Below, one piece after another: positions 35,658-45,327 of a stretch of DNA of 64,000 bases. Made by a program: the position numbers and the translations under genes. The stretch is from NCBI GenBank assembly GCA_035623335.1, contig DASPTQ010000283.1:1-64000 (forward strand), given 5' to 3'. Position 1 is the stretch's first letter, and every line of letters starts with the position of its first letter. The DNA comes from JAFAGX01 sp035623335. GTDB lineage: Bacteria > Acidobacteriota > Terriglobia > Terriglobales > Acidobacteriaceae. The notes under the pieces were generated by a model. The model ran no database searches. It saw only the letters and a program-made list of their open reading frames with translations, and was not told the DNA's origin.

Positions 35658-38093
35658 TTACACCCTCAAGTCCACCACGGTGGCTCCTCCTCCCCCCTGG
35701 TTTTGCGGAGGTTCGGCAATTGACTCAACGTGGGGGTGCTTTTCCAAGAACTGGCGCAGGGCCTTGCGCAAAATTCCCATTCCACTGCCGTGCACGACGC
35801 GAATCCTGGACAGGCCCGCCAGGAAGGCCCGGTCCACAAACCGTTCCACTTCCCGGGTAGCATCTTCCACGGTCCGTCCGATGACGTTGATCTCGGTCGG
35901 TACACTCCGGCTCTCGCTCTGGAGGGTAACGGAGACTCCTCGAGCGCGAGCTGCGGCCACGGGAGAGTCGGCGCCCCGCACTAAGACCTCGGCGACGTCG
36001 TCGCTCGCGATTTTCATCTTCATGGCGCCGATCTCGACCTCAAAATGATGGTCGTCGACGCGCCGCGTGATCCGCGCCGGCCGGCCCATCGATTTCAGCT
36101 TGACCGTATCCCCCACGGAGGCTTGCACGACGCGATCCTGGGCGGCCGGATCGCCTTGATCGGCCCCGGTGGTGTGGGCGACGACCGTGGCGTCGAACTG
36201 ATCGCGGAATTCGCGGCGCAGTTTGGCAATCCGCCTCTCCGCCTCTTTCGACAGCTTCTGCGCGGCCACTCGCTCCTGGACGGCCTGAACTGCCTCGCGG
36301 GCGTGATATTCGAAATCACGCAAGAGACTGTCCAGCTTTCTCTCCATCTCTTTGACTTTCGCTTGCTGGTCGCGCTTACCCTGGGCCGCCAAATGAGCTT
36401 TCTCGCGTTCCAGTTCCTCCCTGAGACGGTCGAGCCGCAAGCGGTCCGCCTCGGTTTCTCGCAATTCCGCATGCAGGCGGTTGAGGAGCTGACCGACATC
36501 GCTCGCTTGCGAGCCGAGCCGCGCCCGTGCCGCCTCCAGGATGGAGGGAGGAAGGCCTAGCCGCTGTGCAATATTGATCCCCGCCGAAGCTCCCGGGACA
36601 CCCATCTTCAGCTCATACGTCGGCCGCAGAGTGGCTTCGTCGAATCCCACCGCGGCATTGAGCACGCCCTCGGTGTTTGCGGCGAAGACCTTGAGCGAGG
36701 TGTGATGGGCCGACACCACGGTGATCGAGCCCAGGCGGCGAAAATATTCTGCGATCGCTACCGCCAAGGCCGCGCCTTCTTCGGGATCGGTCGAAGAACC
36801 GAGCTCATCGAGCAGCACCAGCGAGCGCGCGGTCGCGGTGCGCGCGATCCTATCAATGTTGGTGACGTGGGCAGAGAAGGTGGACAGATTCTGCTCGATC
36901 GACTGATAGTCTCCGATATCGGCGAGCACGGCGTCGAAGACCGGCAATTCGGCCCGGTCGGCCGGAATCAGCATGCCCGATTGCGCCATCAGCGCCAGCA
37001 GTCCGATGGTCTTCAGGGCGACGGTTTTTCCCCCCGTGTTCGGACCGGTGACGATCAGCTCACGGTGGTTTCGATCGAGCTCCATCGTAATCGGAATGAT
37101 GGCGTTCCCCTCGAGCCGGAGGCGCCGTTCGAGGAGGGGATGACGGGCCTTCTCCAGGCCGACGCGTGGGCTGTCGTCCGCCGACAAGACCACCGGAACG
37201 CAGTGGTAATCCTCGGCAAAGCGCGCCTTGGCGAACTGCAATTCGAGTTCGCTGACGACCTCCAAGGCTCGGAGAATAGCGTCGGCATGCTCGGCGATGC
37301 GACGCGTCATCTCTACCAGAATGCGCTGCACCTCGGCCTGTTCCTCCTCGAGCAGGCGCACCAGCTCGTTGTTTTGCTCGATGGTTTCTAAAGGCTCCAC
37401 GAACACCGTCTGACCGCTCGAGCTGGCGCCATGCACCACGCCTTGGACTCGCCGCTTCTGCTCGGTTTTGATGGGAATGACGAAGCGCTCCCCGCGAATG
37501 GTGATCAGTTCGTCCTGGGCGGCGCCATCTTCGGTTAGCCTGCGCAGATAGGTTCGCAACGAATCCTGAATGAACCGCCGCTGCTTTTCCATATCGCGAC
37601 GAATGCGGGCCAGTTCGGGGGAGGCCCGATCGTCGAGCGTCCCGTCGGGAAGAATCTTGTTGCGAAACGTCCGCAGCCAGGGGGTGAAATCCGCGATCTG
37701 GGCAGAAAGCGCAGTGACCCGTCGCCACTCCGACCTCATGGCCTGCGGGGGATGAAGGGTGATTTCGCGCCATTCCGCCGCCCGGTCGACCACCACGAGC
37801 AGGTTGCGGACGGCTGCGATTTCAAGCGCCGCCCCGGCAATGCGGGATTTTTCCACCTCGCCGCGAATATCTTGCAAGCCGGAGAAATCAAAGCTCCCCC
37901 CCGCCCGACGGAATTCCAGGATCTCGATGGTGAGCTGTTGCTGATCGTCGATCCAGGCGCGGCAGCCCGAAGGAGTCAGCTCGGCGATTAGCCGCTGTCC
38001 TAACGGCGAGGCGGCGTAGCCCCGCAACCAGTCGCGCAGCAGATCGAACTCCAGGACCCGGGCACTGCTGTCGAGGATCGGCTGAGGCACCAT
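35658..38093 (-). CDS. mutS2: Endonuclease MutS2
   Basis: An 811-residue MutS2 from the ATG at 38093 (an earlier in-frame start at 38168 adds 25 unlikely residues). It has the helical core, the ATPase with Walker A VTGPNTGGKTVALKTIG, Walker B region SLVLLDELGSSTDPEEG, a long coiled coil (about 510-620), and a C-terminal Smr nuclease domain with the VVHGSGMGILRKALRQF motif. MutS2 acts on branched DNA and on collided ribosomes and limits homologous recombination. It has no MutS mismatch-recognition domain. It is the first gene of the mutS2-dnaG-rpoD-dnaB run. Confidence 0.96.
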   Translation of the reverse strand: MVPQPILDSSARVLEFDLLRDWLRGYAASPLGQRLIAELTPSGCRAWIDDQQQLTIEILEFRRAGGSFDFSGLQDIRGEVEKSRIAGAALEIAAVRNLLVVVDRAAEWREITLHPPQAMRSEWRRVTALSAQIADFTPWLRTFRNKILPDGTLDDRASPELARIRRDMEKQRRFIQDSLRTYLRRLTEDGAAQDELITIRGERFVIPIKTEQKRRVQGVVHGASSSGQTVFVEPLETIEQNNELVRLLEEEQAEVQRILVEMTRRIAEHADAILRALEVVSELELQFAKARFAEDYHCVPVVLSADDSPRVGLEKARHPLLERRLRLEGNAIIPITMELDRNHRELIVTGPNTGGKTVALKTIGLLALMAQSGMLIPADRAELPVFDAVLADIGDYQSIEQNLSTFSAHVTNIDRIARTATARSLVLLDELGSSTDPEEGAALAVAIAEYFRRLGSITVVSAHHTSLKVFAANTEGVLNAAVGFDEATLRPTYELKMGVPGASAGINIAQRLGLPPSILEAARARLGSQASDVGQLLNRLHAELRETEADRLRLDRLREELEREKAHLAAQGKRDQQAKVKEMERKLDSLLRDFEYHAREAVQAVQERVAAQKLSKEAERRIAKLRREFRDQFDATVVAHTTGADQGDPAAQDRVVQASVGDTVKLKSMGRPARITRRVDDHHFEVEIGAMKMKIASDDVAEVLVRGADSPVAAARARGVSVTLQSESRSVPTEINVIGRTVEDATREVERFVDRAFLAGLSRIRVVHGSGMGILRKALRQFLEKHPHVESIAEPPQNQGGGGATVVDLRV

Positions 38094-38256
38094 CAGAAAC
38101 GATGTTACCGCAAGGCGTCCGTTGGGCGGGGGGAAGGCCCGGCCCTGGTGACCTGCGTCACCGGGCAACCGCCAGGTTTCGCGGCCCCGGCGGCGGGGCT
38201 GGCGTTGGGCTCTGCTAGAATCGAGCTATTCGGCGCCTGCCACCGAGACTGGTGCT

Positions 38257-39279
38257 ATGGGCTTTCCTACGATCCGGCTGCGACGTCTCCGACAGAACGA
38301 AGCCTTGCGCTCCCTGGTGCGTGAGACCCGGCTTTCCCCGGCTTCGCTGGTGTATCCGATGTTTGTCTGCCCGGGCACGGGGGTGCGAAAAGAAGTTCGA
38401 TCGATGCCCGGCGTCTCCAATCTCTCCGTCGACCAGGCAGTCGAGGAGGCGCGTCAGGCACACTCTCTGGGAATACCGTCGATCATTCTTTTCGGGTTGC
38501 CGGACAAGAAGGATGAAGTGGCCAGCGGCGCCTGGGCGGAGGATGGTATTGTGCAGCGCGCGGCGCGGGCCATCAAACGCGAAGTGCCCGGCCTCCTGAT
38601 CATAGGGGACGTCTGCCTGTGCGAATACATGTCGCATGGGCACTGCGGCGTGGTTAGCACCGCCAGTCCGCAATCGCTCGGAGCCGCCGTGGCTGCGCCT
38701 TCGGCCAACGAGTACGAGATTTTGAACGACGCCAGCCTCGAGCTGCTTGCCCGCACCGCGCTTTCGCTGGCGCGCGCGGGCGTGGATGTGATTGCGCCTT
38801 CCGACATGATGGATGGCCGGGTGGGAGCGATTCGTAAAGCTCTCGATGAGGCGGGCTTCAGCCACACCCCCATTCTTTCCTACGCGGCGAAGTTTGCCTC
38901 CGGCTTCTATGGACCATTTCGGGAGGCTGCGGATTCGACCCCACAGTTCGGCGATCGCCGCTCCTATCAGATGGACGGAGCCAATCTGCACGAGGCGATG
39001 CGGGAGATTGCGCTCGACATTGAAGAAGGCGCGGATATCATCATGGTCAAGCCCGCCATGCCCTACCTGGACGTGATCGCCGCCGCCCGCCAGCGCTTCG
39101 ATTTGCCCTTGGCTGCCTACCAGGTCTCCGGCGAATACGCGATGATCGAAGCCGCCGCCCGTAACCACTGGATCGATCGGGAACGAGTCCTGCTGGAGGC
39201 GCTGATCTCCATTCGCCGCGCGGGCGCCACCATCATTCTGACCTATTACGCCAAACAGGCGGCCCAGCTGTTGGCCTGA
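38257..39279 (+). CDS. hemB: Delta-aminolevulinic acid dehydratase (porphobilinogen synthase)
   Basis: A 340-residue enzyme that joins two ALA molecules in tetrapyrrole synthesis. Schiff-base lysines are in ILSYAAKFASGFYGPFR and IIMVKPAMPYLDVI. The metal site has three cysteines, DVCLCEYMSHGHCGVV, marking a zinc-dependent type. The N-terminus FPTIRLRRLRQNEALR is typical. It diverges from mutS2 with a gap of about 160 bases that must hold both promoters. Confidence 0.97.
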   Translation: MGFPTIRLRRLRQNEALRSLVRETRLSPASLVYPMFVCPGTGVRKEVRSMPGVSNLSVDQAVEEARQAHSLGIPSIILFGLPDKKDEVASGAWAEDGIVQRAARAIKREVPGLLIIGDVCLCEYMSHGHCGVVSTASPQSLGAAVAAPSANEYEILNDASLELLARTALSLARAGVDVIAPSDMMDGRVGAIRKALDEAGFSHTPILSYAAKFASGFYGPFREAADSTPQFGDRRSYQMDGANLHEAMREIALDIEEGADIIMVKPAMPYLDVIAAARQRFDLPLAAYQVSGEYAMIEAAARNHWIDRERVLLEALISIRRAGATIILTYYAKQAAQLLA

Positions 39280-39333
39280 CTCGCGCCATCTCGAGGAAGT
39301 TCGGCTGGCTCGTTCTTCGCCCGGGAAAGCGAA

Positions 39334-39543
39334 CTAGCGCGCGATCGCCGGTACATCGGCCTTGATCGACCAGACCAGGGCAATGACCCATCCAATCGCC
39401 GTCCAGCCCAGCAGCAGATTGAGAATCAAGATGGCAGCTCGGTCTCGCTTGCTGCGTGCGTAGGCAAGGATCGAAGGGAGAAAATAGAGGACGAAGCCGA
39501 ATCCGAAAATCGGGAAAAAGAGGAACGCCAAATCGTGCATCAT
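39334..39543 (-). CDS. Superinfection-immunity-like small membrane protein
   Basis: A 69-residue protein with two membrane helices (LAFLFFPIFGFGFVLYFLPS and AAILILNLLLGWTAIGWVIA). The second helix ends in the tryptophan-rich GWTAIGWVIALVWS signature of the superinfection immunity (T4 Imm-like) family. In phage T4 the protein blocks DNA injection by a second phage. Bacterial members are common and mostly uncharacterised. An AAGGGG ribosome binding site precedes two ATGs at 39543 and 39540. It lies between hemB and lpd, with no phage genes near. Confidence 0.8.
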   Translation of the reverse strand: MMHDLAFLFFPIFGFGFVLYFLPSILAYARSKRDRAAILILNLLLGWTAIGWVIALVWSIKADVPAIAR

Positions 39544-39669
39544 AAGGCTACCCCTTCTTGTCTACAGTCTACTACGCAACCCCGGCTGACTTGGTTCCCG
39601 AATCTTTTACCCCTAGCGTAGAATCCACTATTTAGAGAATCGAGCCGATTCTCATCAGGGAGCACGAGC

Positions 39670-41085
39670 TTGCCCGAGTCCACCTTTGACATCGCCATTG
39701 TTGGCAGCGGCCCCGCTGGGTATACCGCGGCCATCCGTGCCGGACAGTATGGTTTGAAGACCGCGCTGATTGAGAAAGATCGTGCGCTCGGCGGAACTTG
39801 CCTGCATGTCGGTTGCATTCCCACCAAGGCGTTGTTGTTCAATGCCGAGATTTGGGACCACCTGAAAGCGGCCAAGGAGTTTGGGATCGAAGGGGTGGAG
39901 GGGCGCAAACTGAACTGGGCGGCCATTCAGGAGCGCAAAGCCAAGATTGTAGCCAAACACGCCAAAGGGCTCGAATTCCTGATGCGCAAGAACAAGGTCG
40001 AGACCGTGAAGGGCTTCGGGAAACTGGGCGGACGGGCGCAGGCCGGAGGGTTTACGATCGAAGTCGCCAACCCCGGCCAGAGCAGCCAGATTCAAGCCAA
40101 GCACGTAATCCTCGCCACCGGTTCGGAAGCCCGTATGCTTCCCGGCCTAGAAGCCGACTCCCGGGTGCTGACCAATATCGAGATCCTTGATTTGCAAGCC
40201 ATTCCCAAGTCGCTGGTCATCGTGGGGGCAGGGGCCGTGGGGGTGGAGTTCGCTTCCATCTTCTCGTCTTTCAATACCGAGGTCACCATTCTCGAGATGC
40301 TGCCCCGGCTCGTTCCCCTCGAAGACGAGGATATTTCCCAGGAGCTGGCGCGCGCCTATCGCAAGCGAGGCATCCATTTTCATACTGGCGCCAGAGTGGA
40401 GAAGGTGGAAACGAGCAAAGCGGGAATTAGCGTGACTTTCTCGGTCGATGGCAAGCAGCAGAGAATCGAAGCCGAGAAGATTCTGATTGCCGTGGGGCGG
40501 AAACCCCGCACCGAGAACCTGGGTCTCGAGCGGACTCGGATCAAATTGGATCGTGGGTTCATCGCAACCGACGGCTGGATGGAAACCGCCGAGCCTGGGA
40601 TTTTCGCCATCGGCGACATCGTGCTGGGCACACCCCAATTGGCGCACGTGGGTGCCATGGAAGGGATCGTCGCCGTGACCAAGATTGCGGGGAAGCCGGC
40701 CAAACCCATCAATCCCGAGCACATCCCCAACGCCACGTACTGCCAGCCCGAAATCGCCAGCGTTGGGCTGACCGAGGCCACAGCCAAGCAAGCCGGTTAC
40801 CTGGTAAAGGTCGGGAAATTTCCCTTCAGCGCTAACTCCCGCGCTTCGATTGTGGGTGCGCACGAAGGATTCATCAAAATCGTCTCGGATGGAGAATACG
40901 GAGAGATTCTGGGGGTGCACATCATCGGCCCCCAGGCCACCGAGCTCATCGCCGAAGCCGTGACCGCCATGGAACTCGAAGCCACGGTCGAGGATCTCAT
41001 GTGGACGATCCATGCCCATCCCACCCTGGCCGAAGCCATGCTCGATGCCTCGGGCAGCGTGTATGGAATGGCCATTAATGCCTAG
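39670..41085 (+). CDS. lpdA: Dihydrolipoyl dehydrogenase (E3)
   Basis: A 471-residue FAD enzyme that reoxidises the lipoyl arm of 2-oxoacid dehydrogenases. It has the FAD motif IAIVGSGPAGYTAAIRAG, the redox disulfide CLHVGC in GGTCLHVGCIPTKALL, the NAD motif VIVGAGAVGVEFASIF, the second FAD loop IFAIGDIV, and the C-terminal HAHPTLAEAM with the catalytic His. The start is TTG at 39670 with an AGGGAG ribosome binding site. It heads the cluster with lipB, the two E1 subunits and E2. Confidence 0.97.
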   Translation: MPESTFDIAIVGSGPAGYTAAIRAGQYGLKTALIEKDRALGGTCLHVGCIPTKALLFNAEIWDHLKAAKEFGIEGVEGRKLNWAAIQERKAKIVAKHAKGLEFLMRKNKVETVKGFGKLGGRAQAGGFTIEVANPGQSSQIQAKHVILATGSEARMLPGLEADSRVLTNIEILDLQAIPKSLVIVGAGAVGVEFASIFSSFNTEVTILEMLPRLVPLEDEDISQELARAYRKRGIHFHTGARVEKVETSKAGISVTFSVDGKQQRIEAEKILIAVGRKPRTENLGLERTRIKLDRGFIATDGWMETAEPGIFAIGDIVLGTPQLAHVGAMEGIVAVTKIAGKPAKPINPEHIPNATYCQPEIASVGLTEATAKQAGYLVKVGKFPFSANSRASIVGAHEGFIKIVSDGEYGEILGVHIIGPQATELIAEAVTAMELEATVEDLMWTIHAHPTLAEAMLDASGSVYGMAINA

Positions 41086-41093
41086 CTAAGATT

Positions 41094-41927
41094 TTGATTT
41101 CTGTTGTCCAACTCGGGACCATCGATTATCCAACCGGTCTGCGCCTGCAGCAGCGGCTGGTAGAGCTGCGGAAAGAGGCCCGTATCGGAGATGTGGTATT
41201 GCTGCTCGAGCACCCGCCGGTCATCACCCTGGGGCGGAATGCCAAAGCCGCGAACATCGTGGCCTCTCCCGAACTGCTGGCGGAACGCAACGTAGAGGTA
41301 TGGGAGTGTGATCGCGGCGGGGACGTAACCTTCCACGGTCCCGGGCAACTGGTGGCTTATCCCATCTTCGATTTGCGGGGAATGAACTCCGATCGTGGGG
41401 AAACAAAGACGATGGGCGCGGTCGACTACGTTCGCCGACTGGAAGAAGTTCTGATCCGCACCTGCGCCGACTTTGGGATTCCCACCAAGCGCATCCCCGG
41501 GCTCACCGGTGTCTGGGCTGAATCGCGGGCGGCAGGAGAAGAGCGACCTTCCCCCGTCGAAGTCGGGCCCGGTTCGAGCCATACGACCGAAGCCAAGATC
41601 GCTGCCCTCGGTGTCCACATCTCCCGTGGCGTAACCTCCCATGGCTTCGCTTTGAATGTGAATGCCGACCTCGAGTACTTCCAACTGATTGTTCCCTGCG
41701 GAATCCGATCGAGACCGGTAACTTCGATGGAGAAGGAACTCGGCCGGCAGCTTTCGCTCCCGGAAGTCGCGCATGCCGTGTCGCGGAATTTTGGGCTGGT
41801 GTTCCACTCCCCAATGTTGTGGCTCGAGGATCTGGATTCTTTGCTGCGGACATCCGTCGGAGTGCCGTTACGCGTTCCCCCCGAACTGCGTCGCATCCAC
41901 CGCGAAGAAGATCCATTTTCGGTTTAG
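41094..41927 (+). CDS. lipB: Octanoyltransferase LipB
   Basis: A 277-residue enzyme that moves octanoyl from ACP to lipoyl domains, the first step of lipoate assembly. Motifs are VITLGRNAK, GGDVTFHGPGQLVAYPIFDL, the lysine in KIAALGVHISRGVTSHG and the catalytic cysteine in LIVPCGI. A stretch of about 25 residues (RAAGEERPSPVEVGPGSSHT) is inserted before the lysine motif, which makes it longer than E. coli LipB (213). The start is TTG at 41094, only 8 bases after lpd, so the two are likely cotranscribed. It would supply the lipoyl group for the E2 encoded nearby. Confidence 0.95.
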   Translation: MISVVQLGTIDYPTGLRLQQRLVELRKEARIGDVVLLLEHPPVITLGRNAKAANIVASPELLAERNVEVWECDRGGDVTFHGPGQLVAYPIFDLRGMNSDRGETKTMGAVDYVRRLEEVLIRTCADFGIPTKRIPGLTGVWAESRAAGEERPSPVEVGPGSSHTTEAKIAALGVHISRGVTSHGFALNVNADLEYFQLIVPCGIRSRPVTSMEKELGRQLSLPEVAHAVSRNFGLVFHSPMLWLEDLDSLLRTSVGVPLRVPPELRRIHREEDPFSV

Positions 41928-42005
41928 TGGACTCGCGCTGGCCTGCATTTGGTCAAATCGAGCTGCCCGGGTTAGCATTCTGATCAGCGCCGGGTTTTCG
42001 AACCG

Positions 42006-43310
42006 ATGGCCAAAAAGAACAAGCCGAAGTCTCGCCGCCAGCGGAGGATGGATCCTCGATCGAACGGCCGCGGCGCCCGCCCTCTCGCTCGCTTGTCTAC
42101 CGGCCCCTGCGAGCGCAGCTACACCATCGTCGACTATCGTCTGGAGAAGCCGACGTTCACCGTTCGCCAGGTGTCGATCGGGGAGGGAGTTCGCTACCAG
42201 GTGGAAGGCGACCTTGGCGGACCGGTTCCTCCGATTCGCGATTCGGCGTACCTCGATCGCAAGCAATGCCTGGAGATTTACCGCTGGATGCTTCTCAATC
42301 GCAAGATGGAGGCGGCGCTCGAGAACCTGTACAAGCAGGGCAAAGTGGTTGGCGGGGTGTATTTCGGCTTGGGCCAGGAAGCTTGTTCCTGCGCCTCGGC
42401 CTATGCCCTCAAGCCCGAAGAATGGTTGGGACCGATGATCCGCAACCAGGGATCGCTGCTGGTTCGCGGCTTCTCCGCCCGCGACATCATGATGCAGTAC
42501 ATGGCCAAGGCCGGCTCCCCGACCCGAGGGCGGGATGCTTCCTCCCATTTTGGAGACATCCAGCAACGCAATGTGGTCGCCCCCATCTCGACCCTGGGAG
42601 ATTTGATTCCCGTGCTGGCCGGCGTGGCCCTGGGGGCGCGATTGCAAGGACGCAAGATCGCGGTCATGACGTATATCGGCGATGGAGGGCAATCCACCGG
42701 AGTTACCTACGAAGGCCTCAATTTCGCCGCCGTGCAGCGCCTGGGCCTGGTGCTCCTGGTGGAGAACAATCTCTGGGGATACTCAACGCCGGCGGACATG
42801 CAATTTCTGGTCAAAGATCTGGCGGAGCGGGCGATTGCCTACGGAATACCCGGTGTGATCGTGGATGGCACGGATGCTTGCCAAGTTTATGACGCTGCCC
42901 ATGAGGCGTGTGAGCGGGCCCGCCGTGGTGAGGGTCCGACCCTGATCGAAGCCAAGATGATGCGCATGAAGGGCCATGCTATTCACGATGCGGCCGACTA
43001 TGTTCCCCCGCCCCTCCTCGAATATTGGCGCAAGCGCGATCCAATTGCGCGATTCGAAGCCTATCTGTTGGAGAAGGGGTGGTTAACGGCGCGGCAAAAC
43101 CTCGAGTTGATTGCCTCCGTCGATCGGGAACTGGAGGCCGATCGGGAGTTCGCCGTGAATTCCCCCATGCCCGAACCCGAATCCGCCGCCGGCGGCTTGT
43201 TCTGCAGCGATGGTTGCCACGACATCCGACCGAAGTACGCCATACCCAAAGTGACCGCCGGCAAGCGATCGCGGCTTTCTGAAACCGCGGGCGCCGTACA
43301 TTTGAAGTAG
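42006..43310 (+). CDS. 2-oxoacid dehydrogenase E1 component, alpha subunit
   Basis: A 434-residue TPP-dependent decarboxylase subunit. The TPP/metal motif runs from YIGDGGQSTGVTYEGLNFAA to VLLVENN, and the phosphorylation-loop region is MKGHAIHDAADY. The N-terminal 70 residues are basic and unusual. In sequence plan it fits pyruvate or branched-chain 2-oxoacid dehydrogenases; the substrate cannot be settled from motifs. It works as an alpha2beta2 tetramer with the product of 43543-44517. The lipB gene ends 78 bases upstream. Confidence 0.92.
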   Translation: MAKKNKPKSRRQRRMDPRSNGRGARPLARLSTGPCERSYTIVDYRLEKPTFTVRQVSIGEGVRYQVEGDLGGPVPPIRDSAYLDRKQCLEIYRWMLLNRKMEAALENLYKQGKVVGGVYFGLGQEACSCASAYALKPEEWLGPMIRNQGSLLVRGFSARDIMMQYMAKAGSPTRGRDASSHFGDIQQRNVVAPISTLGDLIPVLAGVALGARLQGRKIAVMTYIGDGGQSTGVTYEGLNFAAVQRLGLVLLVENNLWGYSTPADMQFLVKDLAERAIAYGIPGVIVDGTDACQVYDAAHEACERARRGEGPTLIEAKMMRMKGHAIHDAADYVPPPLLEYWRKRDPIARFEAYLLEKGWLTARQNLELIASVDRELEADREFAVNSPMPEPESAAGGLFCSDGCHDIRPKYAIPKVTAGKRSRLSETAGAVHLK

Positions 43311-43542
43311 CGATCCCGGAACCGTGCACAACTCGCGCCAGGTCGACCTCGAACGCGGGCCCGACTTGGCCGCTCCCCCCGCCCTGGCGAGAAACCGAGG
43401 AGGCGACCGGCAGTGTACTATGATTCCGTGATTCGTTGGTCAGCGTAGGCCCGGCTCAGGATCGCCGGTCGACCGTCCGTTCGATCGACAACAAGCTGAG
43501 CTGTCGCGGTTTCGAAAGTTTTGCCTAACGTGTAAGTCCGGC

Positions 43543-44517
43543 ATGCCACAACTCACCTATCTCGAAGCCATCCGCCAGGGAATCTGGGAGGAAATGGAGC
43601 GCGATGCGACGGTCTTCTGCCTGGGCGAGGATATCGGCATCTACGGGGGCGCTTTTAAGGTCACCGACGGCTTCCTGGATCGTTTCGGCCCGGAGCGCGT
43701 CCTGGACACGCCGATTGCTGAGTCGGCCATCGTGGGGGCGGCCTTTGGCGCTTCGCTGACCGGCCTGCGTCCGGTGGCCGAGTTTCAGTTTATGGACTTC
43801 ATCGGATGCGCCTTCAACCAGATCGTGAACATGGTGGCCAAGGCGCATTATCGTTGGGGGGCCCCTGCGCCTCTGGTCATCCGCGGGCCGAGCGGAGGCA
43901 ACGTGCATGGAGGTCCGTTTCATTCCCAGAACCCGGAGATGTGGTTCGTGCACGCCCCCGGACTCAAGGTGGTCTGCCCCGCCCGGGCCTACGACGCCAA
44001 GGGCCTGATCAAGGCCGCGATCCGCGACAATAACCCGGTCATCTTCTTCGAGCACAAATATCTCTATCGGCGGATTAAGGAAGAAGTGCCGGCGGAGGAT
44101 TACATTGTGCCGCTGGGAAAGGCGCACGTGGCTCGCCCAGGAAAGGACCTGAGCGTCATCACCTATGCTGCCATGGTGCACGTCGCGCTGGAAGCCGCCG
44201 AAATTCTGAGCCGGGAAGGAATTGATCTGGAGGTCGTCGACTTACGCACGCTTTCGCCCTTGGACCGCGAGGCGATCGCCGAGACGGTTCGCAAGACGAA
44301 CAAAGTGATTCTGCTGCATGAGGATGTTCGCACCGGCGGAATGGCTGGCGAAATCGCCGCAGTCATCGATGAAGAGGTCTTCGACGAGCTGGACGGTCCG
44401 GTTGTGCGCATCACCGGCCGGGACTCTCCCGTGCCCTTTTCTCCTCCGCAAGAGCAGTTCTTCTTGCCCAAGGTCAGCGACGTGATCCGGGAGGCGCGCC
44501 GCCTCCAAGCATATTAG
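43543..44517 (+). CDS. 2-oxoacid dehydrogenase E1 component, beta subunit
   Basis: A 324-residue transketolase-like subunit. It opens LTYLEAIRQGIWEEMERDAT, has FCLGEDIGIYGGAFKVTDG (TPP-side glutamate), PIAESAIVGAAFGASLTG and the C-terminal KVILLHEDVRTGGMAGEIAA. Length matches the family. It lies 232 bases after the alpha subunit, enough for a separate promoter; a TATGAT at 43420-43425 might serve, without a clear -35. Confidence 0.95.
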   Translation: MPQLTYLEAIRQGIWEEMERDATVFCLGEDIGIYGGAFKVTDGFLDRFGPERVLDTPIAESAIVGAAFGASLTGLRPVAEFQFMDFIGCAFNQIVNMVAKAHYRWGAPAPLVIRGPSGGNVHGGPFHSQNPEMWFVHAPGLKVVCPARAYDAKGLIKAAIRDNNPVIFFEHKYLYRRIKEEVPAEDYIVPLGKAHVARPGKDLSVITYAAMVHVALEAAEILSREGIDLEVVDLRTLSPLDREAIAETVRKTNKVILLHEDVRTGGMAGEIAAVIDEEVFDELDGPVVRITGRDSPVPFSPPQEQFFLPKVSDVIREARRLQAY

Positions 44518-44681
44518 TTACAATCTTTAGATCCCTCCTCGATGTCCGTGGGGAAAGGCCGAAGATAGACTCTGGGCCATGCGGGTTCGTGCCGCAGTTC
44601 ATACCGCTGCTCGCTGCCCAATTTGGAAACCTGACTCCGCAGTCGATTCCGCGGCGCGACGCCGCCTTAAGGGAGAGCAAG

Positions 44682-45242
44682 ATGCGCAATTTCATTCTTG
44701 GGGTTGTCGTTACCATCGTAGCGATTGTCGTGGTTGGGCTCGGATCGGCCAACTTTGGCTTACTTCCCACCCATGCGGATGCAACTCCTCCCGCCCTGGA
44801 ACGCCGCATCATGATGAATGCCCTCGATGCGTCGGTCGACCGACATGCGCCGCACTTAGACAACCCCGTCCTCCCCACCGACGAGAACTTGATCGATGGG
44901 ATGAAGATCTACACCATGAACTGCGCTCTCTGCCACGGCACCCTCGACAACAAGCCGAGCCCGCTCGAGAAATCCTTCTATCCTCCGGTTCCGCAGCTGA
45001 TCCTGGATCCTCTCGACGACCCCGAGTGGCACATCTATTACGTGGTGAGCACCGGCGCGCGCTACACTGGCATGCCATCCTGGAGGCATGCTTTGGGCGA
45101 TCAGGACATCTGGAAGGTAGTCGGGTTCTTGTCCCGGGTGGAGAAATTGCCTCCGAAAGTTCAGGAGTATTGGAAGAACGCCTATGGAGTCGGTCCGCTG
45201 GTGCCGGGGCAGGAGGAGCCGGAGAAAAAGGCGAAAGATTAG
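44682..45242 (+). CDS. Membrane-anchored mono-heme cytochrome c
   Basis: From the ATG at 44682 (AAGGGAGAG ribosome binding site) the product is 186 residues. An uncleaved or signal-anchor helix (FILGVVVTIVAIVVVGLGSA) is followed by a class I cytochrome domain with the heme motif NCALCHG and the axial methionine in TGMPSW. The charged tail is KKAKD. It should carry electrons in the periplasm. It sits between E1 beta and E2 of the dehydrogenase cluster, on the same strand. Frame upstream to 44589 is open but not protein-like. Confidence 0.88.
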   Translation: MRNFILGVVVTIVAIVVVGLGSANFGLLPTHADATPPALERRIMMNALDASVDRHAPHLDNPVLPTDENLIDGMKIYTMNCALCHGTLDNKPSPLEKSFYPPVPQLILDPLDDPEWHIYYVVSTGARYTGMPSWRHALGDQDIWKVVGFLSRVEKLPPKVQEYWKNAYGVGPLVPGQEEPEKKAKD

Positions 45243-45327
45243 CCGCGGATTCGACGATTCGCGGTTCGCTATAATTAAAACCGCGCCGCGCTTCCGGCGG
45301 GAGACCGAGGCCGGGGGAAGGAAAATT

